The position numbers and the translations under genes are program-made. Below are positions 27,349 to 36,252 of a stretch of DNA of 64,000 nucleotides, in pieces. This DNA comes from CBDDEC01 sp965198045. GTDB lineage: Bacteria; Chloroflexota; Dehalococcoidia; UBA2979. Location of the stretch: positions 731,119 through 795,118 of the forward strand of contig CBDAOL010000012.1 of the NCBI GenBank assembly GCA_965198045.1. The letters are read 5' to 3'. Under the pieces are notes generated by a model that worked only from the letters and a program-made list of their open reading frames with translations, did not search any database and was not told the DNA's origin. Numbering within the stretch: the stretch's first letter is position 1; each line of letters begins with the position of its first letter.

Positions 27349-27681
27349 CTAGGCAAACGCCACGAGGCCGGCCCAGACGGTGCCGGCCAGCGCCGCGCCG
27401 TAGCAGCCCACGGCGACGAGGGTCGCGTACCGACGGAGGCCGATGTCGATCAGCGTGTGGCGGAAGCGGTGCGCCCAATGCGCGAACGTCAGGAACGCAA
27501 CGCCGAAGACGACGAGGCGTCCGAGCGGGTTGGTGAGCACATCGTGCAGCCGGTCGAACTCGACCGCGTCGGCGGGCAGGAGCAGCCCGGTGACGATGAT
27601 GAGCGCCGGGATCACCATCGCCGCGACCATGCCGCCCGCCGAGAAGATCGACCAGAAGAGCGGTTCGTTCGATGCGCGCAT
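27349..27681 (-). CDS. frdD: Fumarate reductase membrane subunit D
   Basis: A 110-residue protein with three transmembrane helices. The N-terminus SNEPLFWSIFSAGGMVAAM and the HRFRHTLIDIGL loop are hallmarks of FrdD. With FrdC it anchors the flavin and iron-sulfur subunits and forms the quinone site. The start lies 13 bases after the frdC stop. No heme-ligand His pair is evident, consistent with a heme-less quinol:fumarate reductase. Confidence 0.88.
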   Translation of the reverse strand: MRASNEPLFWSIFSAGGMVAAMVIPALIIVTGLLLPADAVEFDRLHDVLTNPLGRLVVFGVAFLTFAHWAHRFRHTLIDIGLRRYATLVAVGCYGAALAGTVWAGLVAFA

Positions 27682-27694
27682 GTGCCCTCCCGCC

Positions 27695-28078
27695 CTAGAC
27701 CACGAAGATGGCGATGATGACGGCGGAGACGCCGAGCCACGTCAGGACATGCGCACCGATCAGGGCCAGCGGCGGTACGAACTCCTCGCCGCGCCGCACG
27801 CGGATCGCCTTCGGTACCGCCTGGAACCACGTGAGCGTGTGGAGCAACGCGAACGCCAGCGCTACGAGGTGGAACGCAATCGCGAGCGGCGAGGTGAGAT
27901 CGTCACGAAATGTCTCGTACGCGCCTTCACCATCGTGGACGTTGCTGACGAGCACGAGCATCACCACCGTGTATACCGCGAGGAACACGGCCGACAGCTC
28001 GCGCAGCATGAAGAGGCGGTACGGCCACCGTTTGAGGTACCAGACGCGCGAAGGGCGGCTGAGATATGGGTTCGCCAT
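27695..28078 (-). CDS. frdC: Fumarate reductase membrane subunit C
   Basis: A 127-residue protein opening with SRVWYLKRWPYRLFMLRELS, typical of FrdC, then three transmembrane helices. It pairs with FrdD in the membrane anchor of the complex. The start is ten bases after frdB, in a tight operon A-B-C-D. The LKRWPYRLFMLRE segment lies at the cytoplasmic face and probably contacts the FrdB cluster side. Confidence 0.88.
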   Translation of the reverse strand: MANPYLSRPSRVWYLKRWPYRLFMLRELSAVFLAVYTVVMLVLVSNVHDGEGAYETFRDDLTSPLAIAFHLVALAFALLHTLTWFQAVPKAIRVRRGEEFVPPLALIGAHVLTWLGVSAVIIAIFVV

Positions 28079-28087
28079 CGCCTCGAC

Positions 28088-28849
28088 CTACTCGCGCCCA
28101 CTGCCGAACGGCAGGAACGAGGTGAACCAGTTGACCGTGCTCTCGAGTTTGGCGGACTGGATGGCGCCTGCCGGGTCGACGTGCTTCGGGCAAACGGTGC
28201 TGCATTCGCCGACGGACGTACAGTCCCAGATGCCCTCGTCGGACCAGACGAGCGCGTTGCGTTGCTCGTTGCCCTGATCGCGCGAGTCCTTGTTGTAGCG
28301 CTGCGCGAGCGCGAGCACGGCGGGGCCGACGAACTTGTCGTTCTGCTGGTACACCGGGCACGCCGAGTAGCAGAGCAGGCAGTTGATGCACATGCTGAAC
28401 TGCTTGAAGTCCGCGAGCTGGCCCGGCGATTGCCGATATTCGCCCTCCTCGAGGGGCCGCTCCTCGTCGCGAATGATCCACGGCTTGACGCTGCCGAGCT
28501 TGCCGACGAAGTCGTCGAGACTGACGACGAGGTCGCGCTCTACGGGGAAGCCAGCGAGTGGCTCGACGTAGATCGGACCGGGCAGGTAGTCACGTAGGAA
28601 GGCGGCGCAGGTGAGCTTCGGAACGCCGTTCACCATCATTCCGCATGACCCGCAGACACCCATCCGGCACGACCAGCGGTACGTGAGCGAGCCGTCGTCC
28701 TGGTCCTTGATGTAGTTGAGGGCGTCGAGGAGCACCCACTCCTCGCGGTAGGGCACCTCGAAACGCTCGTAGGAGGGTTGGGCGTCGCGCTCGGGATGGT
28801 AGCGAGCGATCTCGAGCGCGATGGTTCCCTGTGCCGCAATGGTGGTCAA
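28088..28849 (-). CDS. frdB: Fumarate reductase / succinate dehydrogenase iron-sulfur subunit
   Basis: A 253-residue electron-transfer subunit. The plant-type [2Fe-2S] motif is SCRMGVCGSCGMMVNG with a fourth Cys in PKLTC. The [4Fe-4S] motif is CINCLLCYSACP, and the [3Fe-4S] motif is CTSVGECSTVCP. It carries electrons between the FAD subunit and the quinone site in FrdCD. It lies 30 bases downstream of frdA. Confidence 0.95.
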   Translation of the reverse strand: MTTIAAQGTIALEIARYHPERDAQPSYERFEVPYREEWVLLDALNYIKDQDDGSLTYRWSCRMGVCGSCGMMVNGVPKLTCAAFLRDYLPGPIYVEPLAGFPVERDLVVSLDDFVGKLGSVKPWIIRDEERPLEEGEYRQSPGQLADFKQFSMCINCLLCYSACPVYQQNDKFVGPAVLALAQRYNKDSRDQGNEQRNALVWSDEGIWDCTSVGECSTVCPKHVDPAGAIQSAKLESTVNWFTSFLPFGSGRE

Positions 28850-28879
28850 CGAGCCAAACCTTCCGATGCCAGCTCAGCC

Positions 28880-30643
28880 CTAGTGATCGCGTCCGTACAC
28901 ACGAACCTCAGGCGGCCACGTGGTGATGGCGACATCTCGGTAGTCAATCCGCGGCGCCTCATCCGTGCGGAACGCGAGCGAGTGCCTGAGATAGCGACCA
29001 TCGTCTCGTTCAGCGTAGTCCGTCCGCTGGTGCGAACCTCGCGATTCCTTGCGATCGAGCGCTGCGTGCGCCACGGCCTCGGCGATCTCGATCATGAACT
29101 CGAGCTCGAGGGCCGTCGTCAACTCGGTGTTGAAGCTGAGACTGCGATCGTCGAGGTGGACGCCCGAGAGGAAGCGCGCCTTGATCTCGGCCAGCTTCTC
29201 GGTCGTCGCCCGGATCGAGGTTTCGTCGCGATAGATGCCGCAGCCGGCCTCCATCGCTTGCTGCAGCTCCGTGCGCAGCGTTGCGACCCGCTCGGTGCCG
29301 CCCTGGTTGTTGATGAACTGGCTCGAGATGCGCTCCTGCTCCGTCTGGGCCTGCGCGTCCAGGGCCTCCGAGTCGAAGTCGGGATGTTCGCGCGCCCAGT
29401 TCGCTGCGTTGAGACCGGCGCGTGCGCCGAACACGAGCAGCTCTGTCAGCGAGTTGGAGCCGAGTCGATTCGCGCCGTTGATCGAGACGCACGCGCATTC
29501 GCCCGCGGCGTAGAGGCCCGGGAGCTCAGTGGCCGCTTCGATGTTCGTGTCGATCCCGCCCATCATGTAGTGCACGACCGGCCGCACCGGGATCGGCTCG
29601 TGGACGGGGTCGACCCCGCCGTAGTTCTTCGCCAGCTCGCGCACGAAGGGGATCTTGGACTCGATCGTCTTCTCGCCGAGGTGGCGCACGTCGAGGTGCA
29701 CGTAGCTGCCATACGGCCCGTCGAAGACGTGGCCCCGCTGCTCTTCCTGGATGAAGGCCTGCGACAGGCGGTCGCGGGGCCCCAGCTCCATCGCGCGGAG
29801 CTGTGGGTGCTGCTCGTCGTTGACGTCGAGGGGTTCGCCGAGGTCGTAGTCCTTGAGGTAACGCTCGCCCTCGTCGTTCAGCAGGATGCCGCCCTCGGCG
29901 CGGGCCGCCTCGGTGATGAGGATGCCGGTCCCGGGGAGCCCGGTCGGGTGGTACTGGACGAACTCCATGTCCTTCAGCGGCACGCCGGCCATGTAGGCCA
30001 TGCCCATGCCGTCGCCGGTCTTGATCGCGGCGTTGGTCGTGAACGGGAAGATGCGGCCGCCGCCGCCGGTGCAGATGATGACCGAGCGCCCTCGGATCGC
30101 CCGTACCTGCCCGGTCAGCAGCTCGATGGCCACTACGCCCTGGCAGCGACCGTTCTCGACGAGCAGACGCGTGACGAACCATTCGTCGTAGCGCTTGATC
30201 GAGGTGTACTTGAGCGAGGTCTGGAAGAGCGTGTGCAGCATGTGGAAGCCGGTTTTGTCGGCGGCGAACCAGGTGCGCTCGATGCTCATGCCGCCGAACG
30301 GCCGCACGGCAACGCTGCCGTCTGGCTCCCGGCTCCAGGGGCAGCCCCAGTGCTCCAGCTGGATCATCTCGTTCGGGGCCTCGCGCACGAACGCCTCGAC
30401 CACATCCTGGTCGGCAAGCCAGTCGGAGCCTGAAATGGTGTCGCGGAAGTGGTCCTCGAGGGAGTCGTCAGGCTTGATCACCGCAGCGGCGCCACCCTCC
30501 GCGGAGACCGTGTGGCTCCGCATCGGATAGACCTTCGAGACCATCGCGATGTCGATGTCAGGATGCGCTTCCGCGGCGGCGATCGCTGCGCGCAGTCCCG
30601 CGCCACCGCCGCCCACGATCACGATATCGTGCTCGTCTGCCAA
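28880..30643 (-). CDS. frdA: Fumarate reductase / succinate dehydrogenase flavoprotein subunit
   Basis: A 587-residue FAD subunit interconverting fumarate and succinate. The dinucleotide fold is DIVIVGGGGAGLRAAIAAA; the covalent-FAD His is in PMRSHTVSAEGGAAAV. Catalytic segments include QYHPTGLPGTGILITEAAR and GANRLGSNSLTELLVFG. TTG 30643 is preferred because family similarity begins there (LADEHDIVIV) and GGGGGTCGG precedes it; the frame is open to 30745 without conserved sequence. The four-gene order A-B-C-D is the Frd type. Direction in vivo cannot be read from sequence. Confidence 0.95.
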   Translation of the reverse strand: MADEHDIVIVGGGGAGLRAAIAAAEAHPDIDIAMVSKVYPMRSHTVSAEGGAAAVIKPDDSLEDHFRDTISGSDWLADQDVVEAFVREAPNEMIQLEHWGCPWSREPDGSVAVRPFGGMSIERTWFAADKTGFHMLHTLFQTSLKYTSIKRYDEWFVTRLLVENGRCQGVVAIELLTGQVRAIRGRSVIICTGGGGRIFPFTTNAAIKTGDGMGMAYMAGVPLKDMEFVQYHPTGLPGTGILITEAARAEGGILLNDEGERYLKDYDLGEPLDVNDEQHPQLRAMELGPRDRLSQAFIQEEQRGHVFDGPYGSYVHLDVRHLGEKTIESKIPFVRELAKNYGGVDPVHEPIPVRPVVHYMMGGIDTNIEAATELPGLYAAGECACVSINGANRLGSNSLTELLVFGARAGLNAANWAREHPDFDSEALDAQAQTEQERISSQFINNQGGTERVATLRTELQQAMEAGCGIYRDETSIRATTEKLAEIKARFLSGVHLDDRSLSFNTELTTALELEFMIEIAEAVAHAALDRKESRGSHQRTDYAERDDGRYLRHSLAFRTDEAPRIDYRDVAITTWPPEVRVYGRDH

Positions 30644-31006
30644 ACCGACCCCCGTCGACGCTACCGCCGGGCGCCCAACGATGCGCCAAATTTGTCGCCC
30701 GAGATGACCCGCGCAGACCCTACGCTGCGACTCACTACCAGACAAGCAGCAATGAGCGGGTCACAGCGTCGCCGCGCGATCGTTTGGATGGATGCCCCTC
30801 GTGAGGTGCTGATCGTGCGCAACGAGGCTAGCGCCGCGAGAACGCCACGTCGGCGAGGAGGTACTTGATTGCCACAAGATCGCGCGCGGTGGAGTGTTTC
30901 TGCTTCCTGAGAGGCGCTCGTCTCACCTGCTACCGTGCCGACGCTCTGAAGCACTGATGACGTCCTGCTCGGGTCCAGCGGGGCGGAATAGCAGGGAGGA
31001 TTCGTC

Positions 31007-31612
31007 ATGACTGACCCGAGCGCACTTCCGCCAGGAGCAGTGATTATTCGCTCTACCGCAGCCGATTTCGATACGTGGCTGCGCGTCTTCGATGAGAACC
31101 AGGATCTACGTCGCGACTCAGGAGTTGCCGGTCACCACGTCAACCGATCGGTCGACAACCCGAACGAGCTCAGCGTGTACCTCGCCGTGTCCGACCTCGA
31201 TGTCGCGCACGCGTTCGCCGAGTCCAACGAACTCAGGGAGCGGATGGCCGAGGCAGGCGTCCTAGGTCCCCCAGAGATGACGTGGATGACGCCGCTGCGC
31301 GAGGAGGTCGTCTGGGACCGCGAGCTTCCCGCGTTCATCCTGAGCCACGAGGTCGCCGACCTGGACGCCTGGCTCGAGGGGTACGACGGCGCCGATGACG
31401 TGCGAACGTCGAACGGGATCATCGGTCACGCGGCGAATCAGTCGGTGGATAACCCCTCGGTCACCGTTGTCTACCACCAGGCCGAGAGCATGGAGACGCT
31501 GCACGCGTTCCTCGCCAACCCGGTCCTGAAGGAAGTGATGGAGGCGGCCGGCGTCACCTCGGAGCCCGAGGTTTCGTTCCACACCGGCGGCTGGGGGAAG
31601 TTCTATGAGTAG
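31007..31612 (+). CDS. Protein of two tandem ferredoxin-fold (antibiotic-monooxygenase-like) repeats
   Basis: A 201-residue protein made of two similar halves. Matching segments are AVIIRSTAADFDTWLRVFDE with AFILSHEVADLDAWLEGYDG, VAGHHVNRSVDNPNELSVYL with IIGHAANQSVDNPSVTVVYH, and AFAESNELRERMAEAGV with AFLANPVLKEVMEAAGV. Each half looks like a dimeric alpha+beta barrel unit (ABM/DUF1330-like), so the fusion would fold as an internal dimer. AGGGAGGA precedes ATG 31007. No catalytic residue is obvious; a role in aromatic or heme-like small-molecule handling is only a family-level guess. Confidence 0.65.
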   Translation: MTDPSALPPGAVIIRSTAADFDTWLRVFDENQDLRRDSGVAGHHVNRSVDNPNELSVYLAVSDLDVAHAFAESNELRERMAEAGVLGPPEMTWMTPLREEVVWDRELPAFILSHEVADLDAWLEGYDGADDVRTSNGIIGHAANQSVDNPSVTVVYHQAESMETLHAFLANPVLKEVMEAAGVTSEPEVSFHTGGWGKFYE

Positions 31613-31742
31613 GGGCCGAAGGCGTCACCTTCGTGCTGTATAAGCCCCGCTGAGGTGACCCGACTGCGAGCACGAGCGATAGGTACGGGCGCGAGGTCGT
31701 CCGGCAAGTGTGGGATGAAGCTCACCGCCCTCAGTCATCAGA

Positions 31743-32281
31743 TCACCCCGCGTACCCACGATCGCCGGGCATGGGTTGCACCTTGACTCCGGCAGCAGCG
31801 AGGAACTGGCGGATCTGGGAGGCGTGCTCAAGAACGTGCAGCGTATGCCGCCGACGATCACGCCGTACAACATGCCGCGGTATCGATGGGCGCCAGGCAG
31901 TGGCCGGGCCGCCGCGTCTTCGGTGAGCGCGTCAAGCGTTCGGCGCGCCCTCCCGCGGCAGTAGTCGACGTAACCGAGGAGTTCGTCCTTGGTGAACATG
32001 CGGTTGGGAGAGGAGTAGGTGTTCTCGTCGAAGGGGCGTGGTGGTCCCCACGGTTCGAACTCGGCGGCGAGGTCGTAGTCGAGGGTCAGCAGCGCGTGGT
32101 ATGCCAGGAACCAGGGGGCTGAGCCGTGCAATCCACCGTGCGGCGTCGGACCCGTAGGCGCCTCGTCCGGCCACAGGTCCGTCTCCCACAGGTCATCGGG
32201 ACAATCCGTCAGCGCCGCCTCCATCAGACGCAGCGCTTCCTCAAAGTTGCTGGCCATGCTCTGCACAAACGGGTTCGCCAC
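31743..32281 (-). CDS. DinB-family putative metalloenzyme, frameshifted near the C-terminus
   Basis: GTG 32281 opens a DinB-like four-helix protein (FVQSMASNFEEALRLMEAAL, HGSAPWFLAYHALLTLDYDL) with the first His metal ligands. After GMLYGVIVGGI the frame changes near 31840; the expected C-terminal helix HVLEHASQIRQFLAAAGVKV, with the last His ligand, continues in another frame and ends at TGA 31743. One missing base or two extra explain it. TATATC lies six bases before the GTG. DinB proteins bind a divalent metal via three His and often act in thiol-dependent transfers. Confidence 0.7.
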
Positions 32282-32287
32282 GTCTTA

Positions 32288-32293
32288 GATATA
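32288..32293 (-). promoter_or_regulatory. Probable -10 box of the DinB gene
   Basis: The minus-strand TATATC (within TATATCTAAG) has a six-base spacer to GTG 32281, with no Shine-Dalgarno. It resembles the leaderless promoters but ends in C rather than T. Confidence 0.35.
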
Positions 32294-32537
32294 GCGCATG
32301 TCGAGCGACAGCACGGCGACCTGACTGCTCGATCCTGCCGAGAGGCTTTGATGAGCACCGAGGGCCAGGTCCCTCCTCTCGTACCGATGCCCTCCCTCGC
32401 AACCCGCACGCCCACGGCGGGGTGGCTACATGTAAGCAGGCGAAGGGAGCAGCGCCGCGGTGCAGGGAGGAGATTGGACGGAAGGCGACAAACCGCCCCC
32501 AGTGCAGTGGCGGATTCGGCGAAAACGGCGTGGTGAG

Positions 32538-32613
32538 TGGTGCTGAGGGCCAGAATCGAACTGGCGACACCGCGATTTTCAGTCGCGTGCTCTACCGACT
32601 GAGCTACCTCAGC
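32538..32613 (-). tRNA. tRNA-Phe (anticodon GAA)
   Basis: 76 bases including an encoded CCA. Acceptor GCTGAGG pairs with CCTCAGC, D-stem GCTC with GAGC, and anticodon stem CGCGA with TCGCG around the loop CTGAAAA. T-arm GCCAG pairs with CTGGC around TTCGATT. All stems are perfect. The anticodon GAA reads UUU/UUC. Confidence 0.97.
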
Positions 32614-32701
32614 GCCTTCGAGAGGATAGCGAAGGGGCTGCATAGCGGCCACGTCTCGCGGCCTCGAGATCGGGGCTACGTCAGCCGCCGCGACCTCTTG
32701 T

Positions 32702-32707
32702 TACGCT
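32702..32707 (+). promoter_or_regulatory. -10 box (TACGCT) of the leaderless SGNH gene
   Basis: TACGCT has a six-base spacer (CGATCG) to ATG 32714, with no Shine-Dalgarno sequence. Confidence 0.5.
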
Positions 32708-32713
32708 CGATCG

Positions 32714-33754
32714 ATGAGCCCTGCGCGGTCGCTCTGGCTGCTGGCGGCCGCTGCCCTCCTGACCGCTGCCTGTGGCAGCGGCGGCGACGCGTCCGCGACG
32801 CCTGAGGGCACCCCGACACACGAGGGCACCCCGACGCCCGCGCTCTCCACCTCGACGCCGGCGACGGATCTCGATGGACCGTTCCGCATCCTGGCGCTGG
32901 GCGACTCGTACACGATCGGCGAGCGCGTGCCGCGTGCCGAGAGCTGGCCGCTGCAGTTGCGCGCGGTGCTGCGCGCCGATGGCGTCGATGTCGACGAACC
33001 GCTGGTCATGGCGCGCACGGGGTGGACCACCGACGATCTCATTCGCGCGACCGAGGCCTCCACGCTGCCGGAGGGGCCGTACGATCTCGTGACGTTGCTG
33101 ATTGGCGTCAACAACGAGTTCCAGGGCTGGCTCGTCGAGGACTTCCGGCCGGAGCTCGAAGTCCTGATGGCTCGTGCGCTGGTATTCGCCGGCGGGCAGC
33201 GCGAGCGTGTGATCGTGCTCTCAATCCCGGACTACGGCGTCACGCCCGCCCTCGTCGGCCTCAGCGCCGAGGTCATCGGCGCGTCCATCGATCGCTACAA
33301 CGCGGTCGTCGCGGGGGAAGCGCGGCGCTTCGGCTTCGAGTACGTCGATGTCACCGAGATCTCGCGCGAGGCGGCTGATGACGTGAGCCTGATCGCGCCG
33401 GACAACCTGCACCCCTCGGGCGCGATGTACGCGCGGTGGGTCGAGCTGCTGGCTCCGATTGTCGGCGACCGCTTCGCGAGCCTCGGCGCGCTGTCCGGCG
33501 ACTGGAGTGCCTCGCAGCTCACGCGCTACGAGAACGAGGTGGCCCTGCGACGCCATCCCCTAGCGGTGGTCAGCCGAGGGTGCCAAGCCACTCGACGAGC
33601 GCGCCGTTCACCTCGGCCGCCTTCTCCTGCTGCACCCAGTGAGCGGAGTCCGGGATCAGCACGATGTCGTGAATGTTGGGCACTGTCTCGCGCATCTGAT
33701 CCTGCATCTCTGGCCCGAAGCGTGCGATCACGCCGTCGTTCTCGCCGGCGATGA
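32714..33754 (+). CDS. SGNH/GDSL-type hydrolase lipoprotein with run-on C-terminus
   Basis: A lipoprotein signal (LAAAALLTAACGSGG) and a Thr/Pro linker lead to an SGNH esterase domain: block I ILALGDSYTIGERV, block III-like LIGVNNEFQGW, and block V DNLHPSGAMYARW with catalytic His. The fold is complete by about base 33490. The annotated frame then runs 185 bases into the opposite-strand hydrolase as an Arg/Ser-rich tail. In the +1 frame a TAG occurs at about 33560, just before the neighbour ends, so a lost base near 33540 is likely and the real protein is about 280 residues. Extracytoplasmic esterase or lipase of unknown substrate. Confidence 0.8.
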   Translation: MSPARSLWLLAAAALLTAACGSGGDASATPEGTPTHEGTPTPALSTSTPATDLDGPFRILALGDSYTIGERVPRAESWPLQLRAVLRADGVDVDEPLVMARTGWTTDDLIRATEASTLPEGPYDLVTLLIGVNNEFQGWLVEDFRPELEVLMARALVFAGGQRERVIVLSIPDYGVTPALVGLSAEVIGASIDRYNAVVAGEARRFGFEYVDVTEISREAADDVSLIAPDNLHPSGAMYARWVELLAPIVGDRFASLGALSGDWSASQLTRYENEVALRRHPLAVVSRGCQATRRARRSPRPPSPAAPSERSPGSARCRECWALSRASDPASLARSVRSRRRSRRR

Positions 33755-34543
33755 AGAGCGCGGGTTGCATGACTCGCCGGCCCTCGAGCTGCGGAGTGGT
33801 TTCCCAGTTGCGGTCCATGTTCCGGTAGAAGTTGATGCCGCCTCGGAAGCCCGCCCGGCTGAACTCGCTGACGTAGTAGTCGAACTCCTCCTGGCTGAGC
33901 CACGGTGGCAGCCGGTCGGGCCTCGCCGCGCGGCCGATCCAGCCGCCGGCGGAGCGCAGAGGATCAGTGATCGCGGGCTCGCTGCTGGCGTCCTCCTGGC
34001 GCCCGTAGAGCTGGCGCAGGATGCCCTCGGGGTCGGCGTCGAACTCCGCCTCCGCTGCGCCGGGCTCCTGGAAATAGAGGATGTAGAAGAAGTTCTCGCC
34101 CATCCGTTGGCGCATGCCGTCGGTCGGGCGAATCGGGGAGCGACCGGCGTACGGCACACTCATGCCGCACACCGCCGACACGCGCTCGGGCGCCAGCAGT
34201 GCGAAGTTCCAGACGAGGATCGAGCCCCAGTCGTGGCCCACGATCACCGGGCGCTCCTCGCCGAGGGCATCGAGCAGCCCGCTGAAGTCGGCGAGGTGGT
34301 GGTGGACGTCGTAGTCATCGACGGCGGCGGGCGCGTCGCTGCCCCGTAGCCCCGCGGGTCGGGCGCGACGACGTGGTAGCCGGCCTCGGCAAGCGCCGGG
34401 ATCTGGTGCCGCCATGAGTACCAGGACTCGGGCCAGCCGTGCATCAGCACCACGAGGGGCCCACTACCCATCTCGGCGATGCGGAGGCTGATGCCGTTGG
34501 TTTCGACCTGTCGGAGAGTGGGCTCGCTCGCGCCGTTGGTCAT
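33570..34543 (-). CDS. Epoxide-hydrolase-like alpha/beta hydrolase, frameshifted
   Basis: ATG 34543 gives LRQVETNGISLRIAEMGSG, the oxyanion motif HGWPESWYSWRHQIPAL and the conserved DPRGYG. Here a G run at about 34343 is one base short. The next frame continues DAPAAVDDYDVHHHLADFSG, the nucleophile elbow VIVGHDWGSILVW (Asp nucleophile), and the late His in PDSAHWVQQEKA. With the base restored it is a complete soluble epoxide hydrolase of about 325 residues that would open epoxides to diols. Homopolymer context favours sequencing error, but a real frameshift is possible. Confidence 0.82.
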
Positions 34544-34616
34544 CTGGTGGCTCCCGCTCCCGCCGGCCAGCTCGCCGGCCGCGCGAGGATAGCGGTTTCA
34601 GCGCGTCGCGACAGCG

Positions 34617-36194
34617 CTAGTCCCAGTCGGTGCGCAGCTCTTCCTGCTCGACGCAGCCGCCGTCCTCGACGTGGAACACGCGCGTAGCGACGCGATCGAG
34701 GATCCAGCGATCGTGGCTCGCGCAGATGATGGTGCCGTTGTAGCCCTCGAGCGCCTCGACCAGCGCGCGGCGAGTCGAGAGGTCGAGGTGGTTCGTCGGC
34801 TCGTCGAGGAGCAGCACGTTCGATGGCTGAATCAAGAACTTCGCCAGGGCAACCCGGCTGCGCTCGCCGCCCGATAGCACGGCGACCGACTTGAAGACGT
34901 CGTCGCCACGGAACAGGAAGCGTCCCAGCACGTTGCGCAGCGCGCCGTCGCTCTGGTCTCCCGCCACCGATCGCACCTCGTCGAGGACCGTCCTCGAGGG
35001 GTCCAGTGCCTCGTCCTGGTGCTGGTCGTAGTAACCGAGCTCCGCCCGCTGCGACCAGGCGATGCTGCCCTCGGTCACTTCGAGCTGGCCGGCGAGGCAG
35101 CGCAGCAGCGTCGACTTGCCACCGCCGTTGGGCCCGACGAGGACCGCGCGCTGCCCGCGTTCGATCGCCAGGTCGACGTCGATGAGCACCGGCTCGTCGT
35201 CGTAGCTGTGCGTCAGGCCCTCGACGTGCAGCACTTCTCGTTCGATGCGACCGCTGGACTGCAGCCGGAAGCGGACCGACTGCTCCTCGGTGGAGCGTTC
35301 GATGCGTTCGACGCGCGCCAGCTGCCGCTCACCGCTGCGCACCTGGGTGGCCTTCGTCGCTTTGGAGCGGAAGCGGTCGAAGAACCGCTGTTGGCGCTTC
35401 AGTTCGCGTTCCTGCCGCGCCGCCGCCTGGTCCTGTGCGTGCAGGCGCTCAGCCTTCTGTCTCTGGTAGGCGCTGTAGTTGCCCTCGTACGAGGTCAGGC
35501 TGCGGTCGCGCAGTTCGAGCACTCGCCCGACGACCACGTCGAGGAACTCCCCGTCGTGAGTGACGACCAGGATGGTGCCGCGGTAGTCGGCCAGTTCCAG
35601 TGCGAGCCAGTCGCGCGCCGTGGCGTCGAGGTGGTTCGTCGGCTCGTCGAGGAGGAGGTTCAGCGGACGGTGCACGAGCACCTTCGCGAGCGCGGCGCGC
35701 ATCTGCCAGCCGCCGGAAAATTCGCCGCAGGCACGGTCGCGGTCGTCGGGCGCGAACCCGAGACCATCGAGCACACGCGCGATGCGCCGATCGATGCGGT
35801 ACCCATCGAGGGCTTCGTAGCGCTCGAACAGCGCGCTCTGGCGGGCGATCAAAGGGTCGAGCTGCTCGCCGCCCTCTTCGATCTCGGCCGCGATGTCGGC
35901 CAGCTGGCCCTCGACAGCGCGGGCCTCAGGGAAGGCCGTCCAGAGCTCCTCGAGCAGGCTGCGGGACGATTCGAGGCCGGCGTCCTGGTGATGGAAGCCG
36001 AAGTCGCCGCCGCGATGGCCGGCAATGCCCCTGTCGGGTGTCTCCTCGCCGGCAATCAGGCGCAGCAGCGTCGACTTTCCAGCGCCGTTCGGCCCCACGA
36101 GACCGACGCGCTGCCCATCGCCGATTGTGAACTCGACATCGCGCAGCACGTGGTCGCCGCCGTAGGCTTTCGTCAGGGCTTCGGCAAAGAGCAT
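34617..36194 (-). CDS. ABC-F family ATPase (ribosome-associated type)
   Basis: A 525-residue protein with two ABC domains and no transmembrane segments. Walker A motifs are GLVGPNGAGKSTLLRLIAG and VGPNGGGKSTLLRCLAG. Signature motifs are FSGGWQMRAALAKVL and LSGGERSRVALAKFL, and Walker B LLLDEPTNHLD occurs twice. The basic linker QERELKRQQRFFDRFRSKAT lies between domains (the P-site tRNA-interaction region of ABC-F proteins). These factors act on the ribosome to relieve stalling, and some confer antibiotic tolerance. ATG 36194 has TAGCCT six bases before it and no Shine-Dalgarno. Confidence 0.92.
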   Translation of the reverse strand: MLFAEALTKAYGGDHVLRDVEFTIGDGQRVGLVGPNGAGKSTLLRLIAGEETPDRGIAGHRGGDFGFHHQDAGLESSRSLLEELWTAFPEARAVEGQLADIAAEIEEGGEQLDPLIARQSALFERYEALDGYRIDRRIARVLDGLGFAPDDRDRACGEFSGGWQMRAALAKVLVHRPLNLLLDEPTNHLDATARDWLALELADYRGTILVVTHDGEFLDVVVGRVLELRDRSLTSYEGNYSAYQRQKAERLHAQDQAAARQERELKRQQRFFDRFRSKATKATQVRSGERQLARVERIERSTEEQSVRFRLQSSGRIEREVLHVEGLTHSYDDEPVLIDVDLAIERGQRAVLVGPNGGGKSTLLRCLAGQLEVTEGSIAWSQRAELGYYDQHQDEALDPSRTVLDEVRSVAGDQSDGALRNVLGRFLFRGDDVFKSVAVLSGGERSRVALAKFLIQPSNVLLLDEPTNHLDLSTRRALVEALEGYNGTIICASHDRWILDRVATRVFHVEDGGCVEQEELRTDWD

Positions 36195-36200
36195 GCATCG

Positions 36201-36206
36201 AGGCTA
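36201..36206 (-). promoter_or_regulatory. -10 box (TAGCCT) of the leaderless ABC-F gene
   Basis: The minus-strand TAGCCT has a six-base spacer (CGATGC) to ATG 36194. It shares the 12-mer CCTCGATGCATG with the site-2 protease start. Confidence 0.55.
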
Positions 36207-36252
36207 CGTCGGCCGCCCGGGAGCGGCCAGCAGCGGCGGACGGACGGCGAGC

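Noticed and set aside
28778..30433. 551-codon open frame antisense to frdA
   Set aside because: frdA motifs are complete on the minus strand; this is compositional noise.
32538..32613. Possible tRNA-Sec
   Set aside because: The only tRNA in the window is a normal tRNA-Phe with GAA anticodon and short variable loop.
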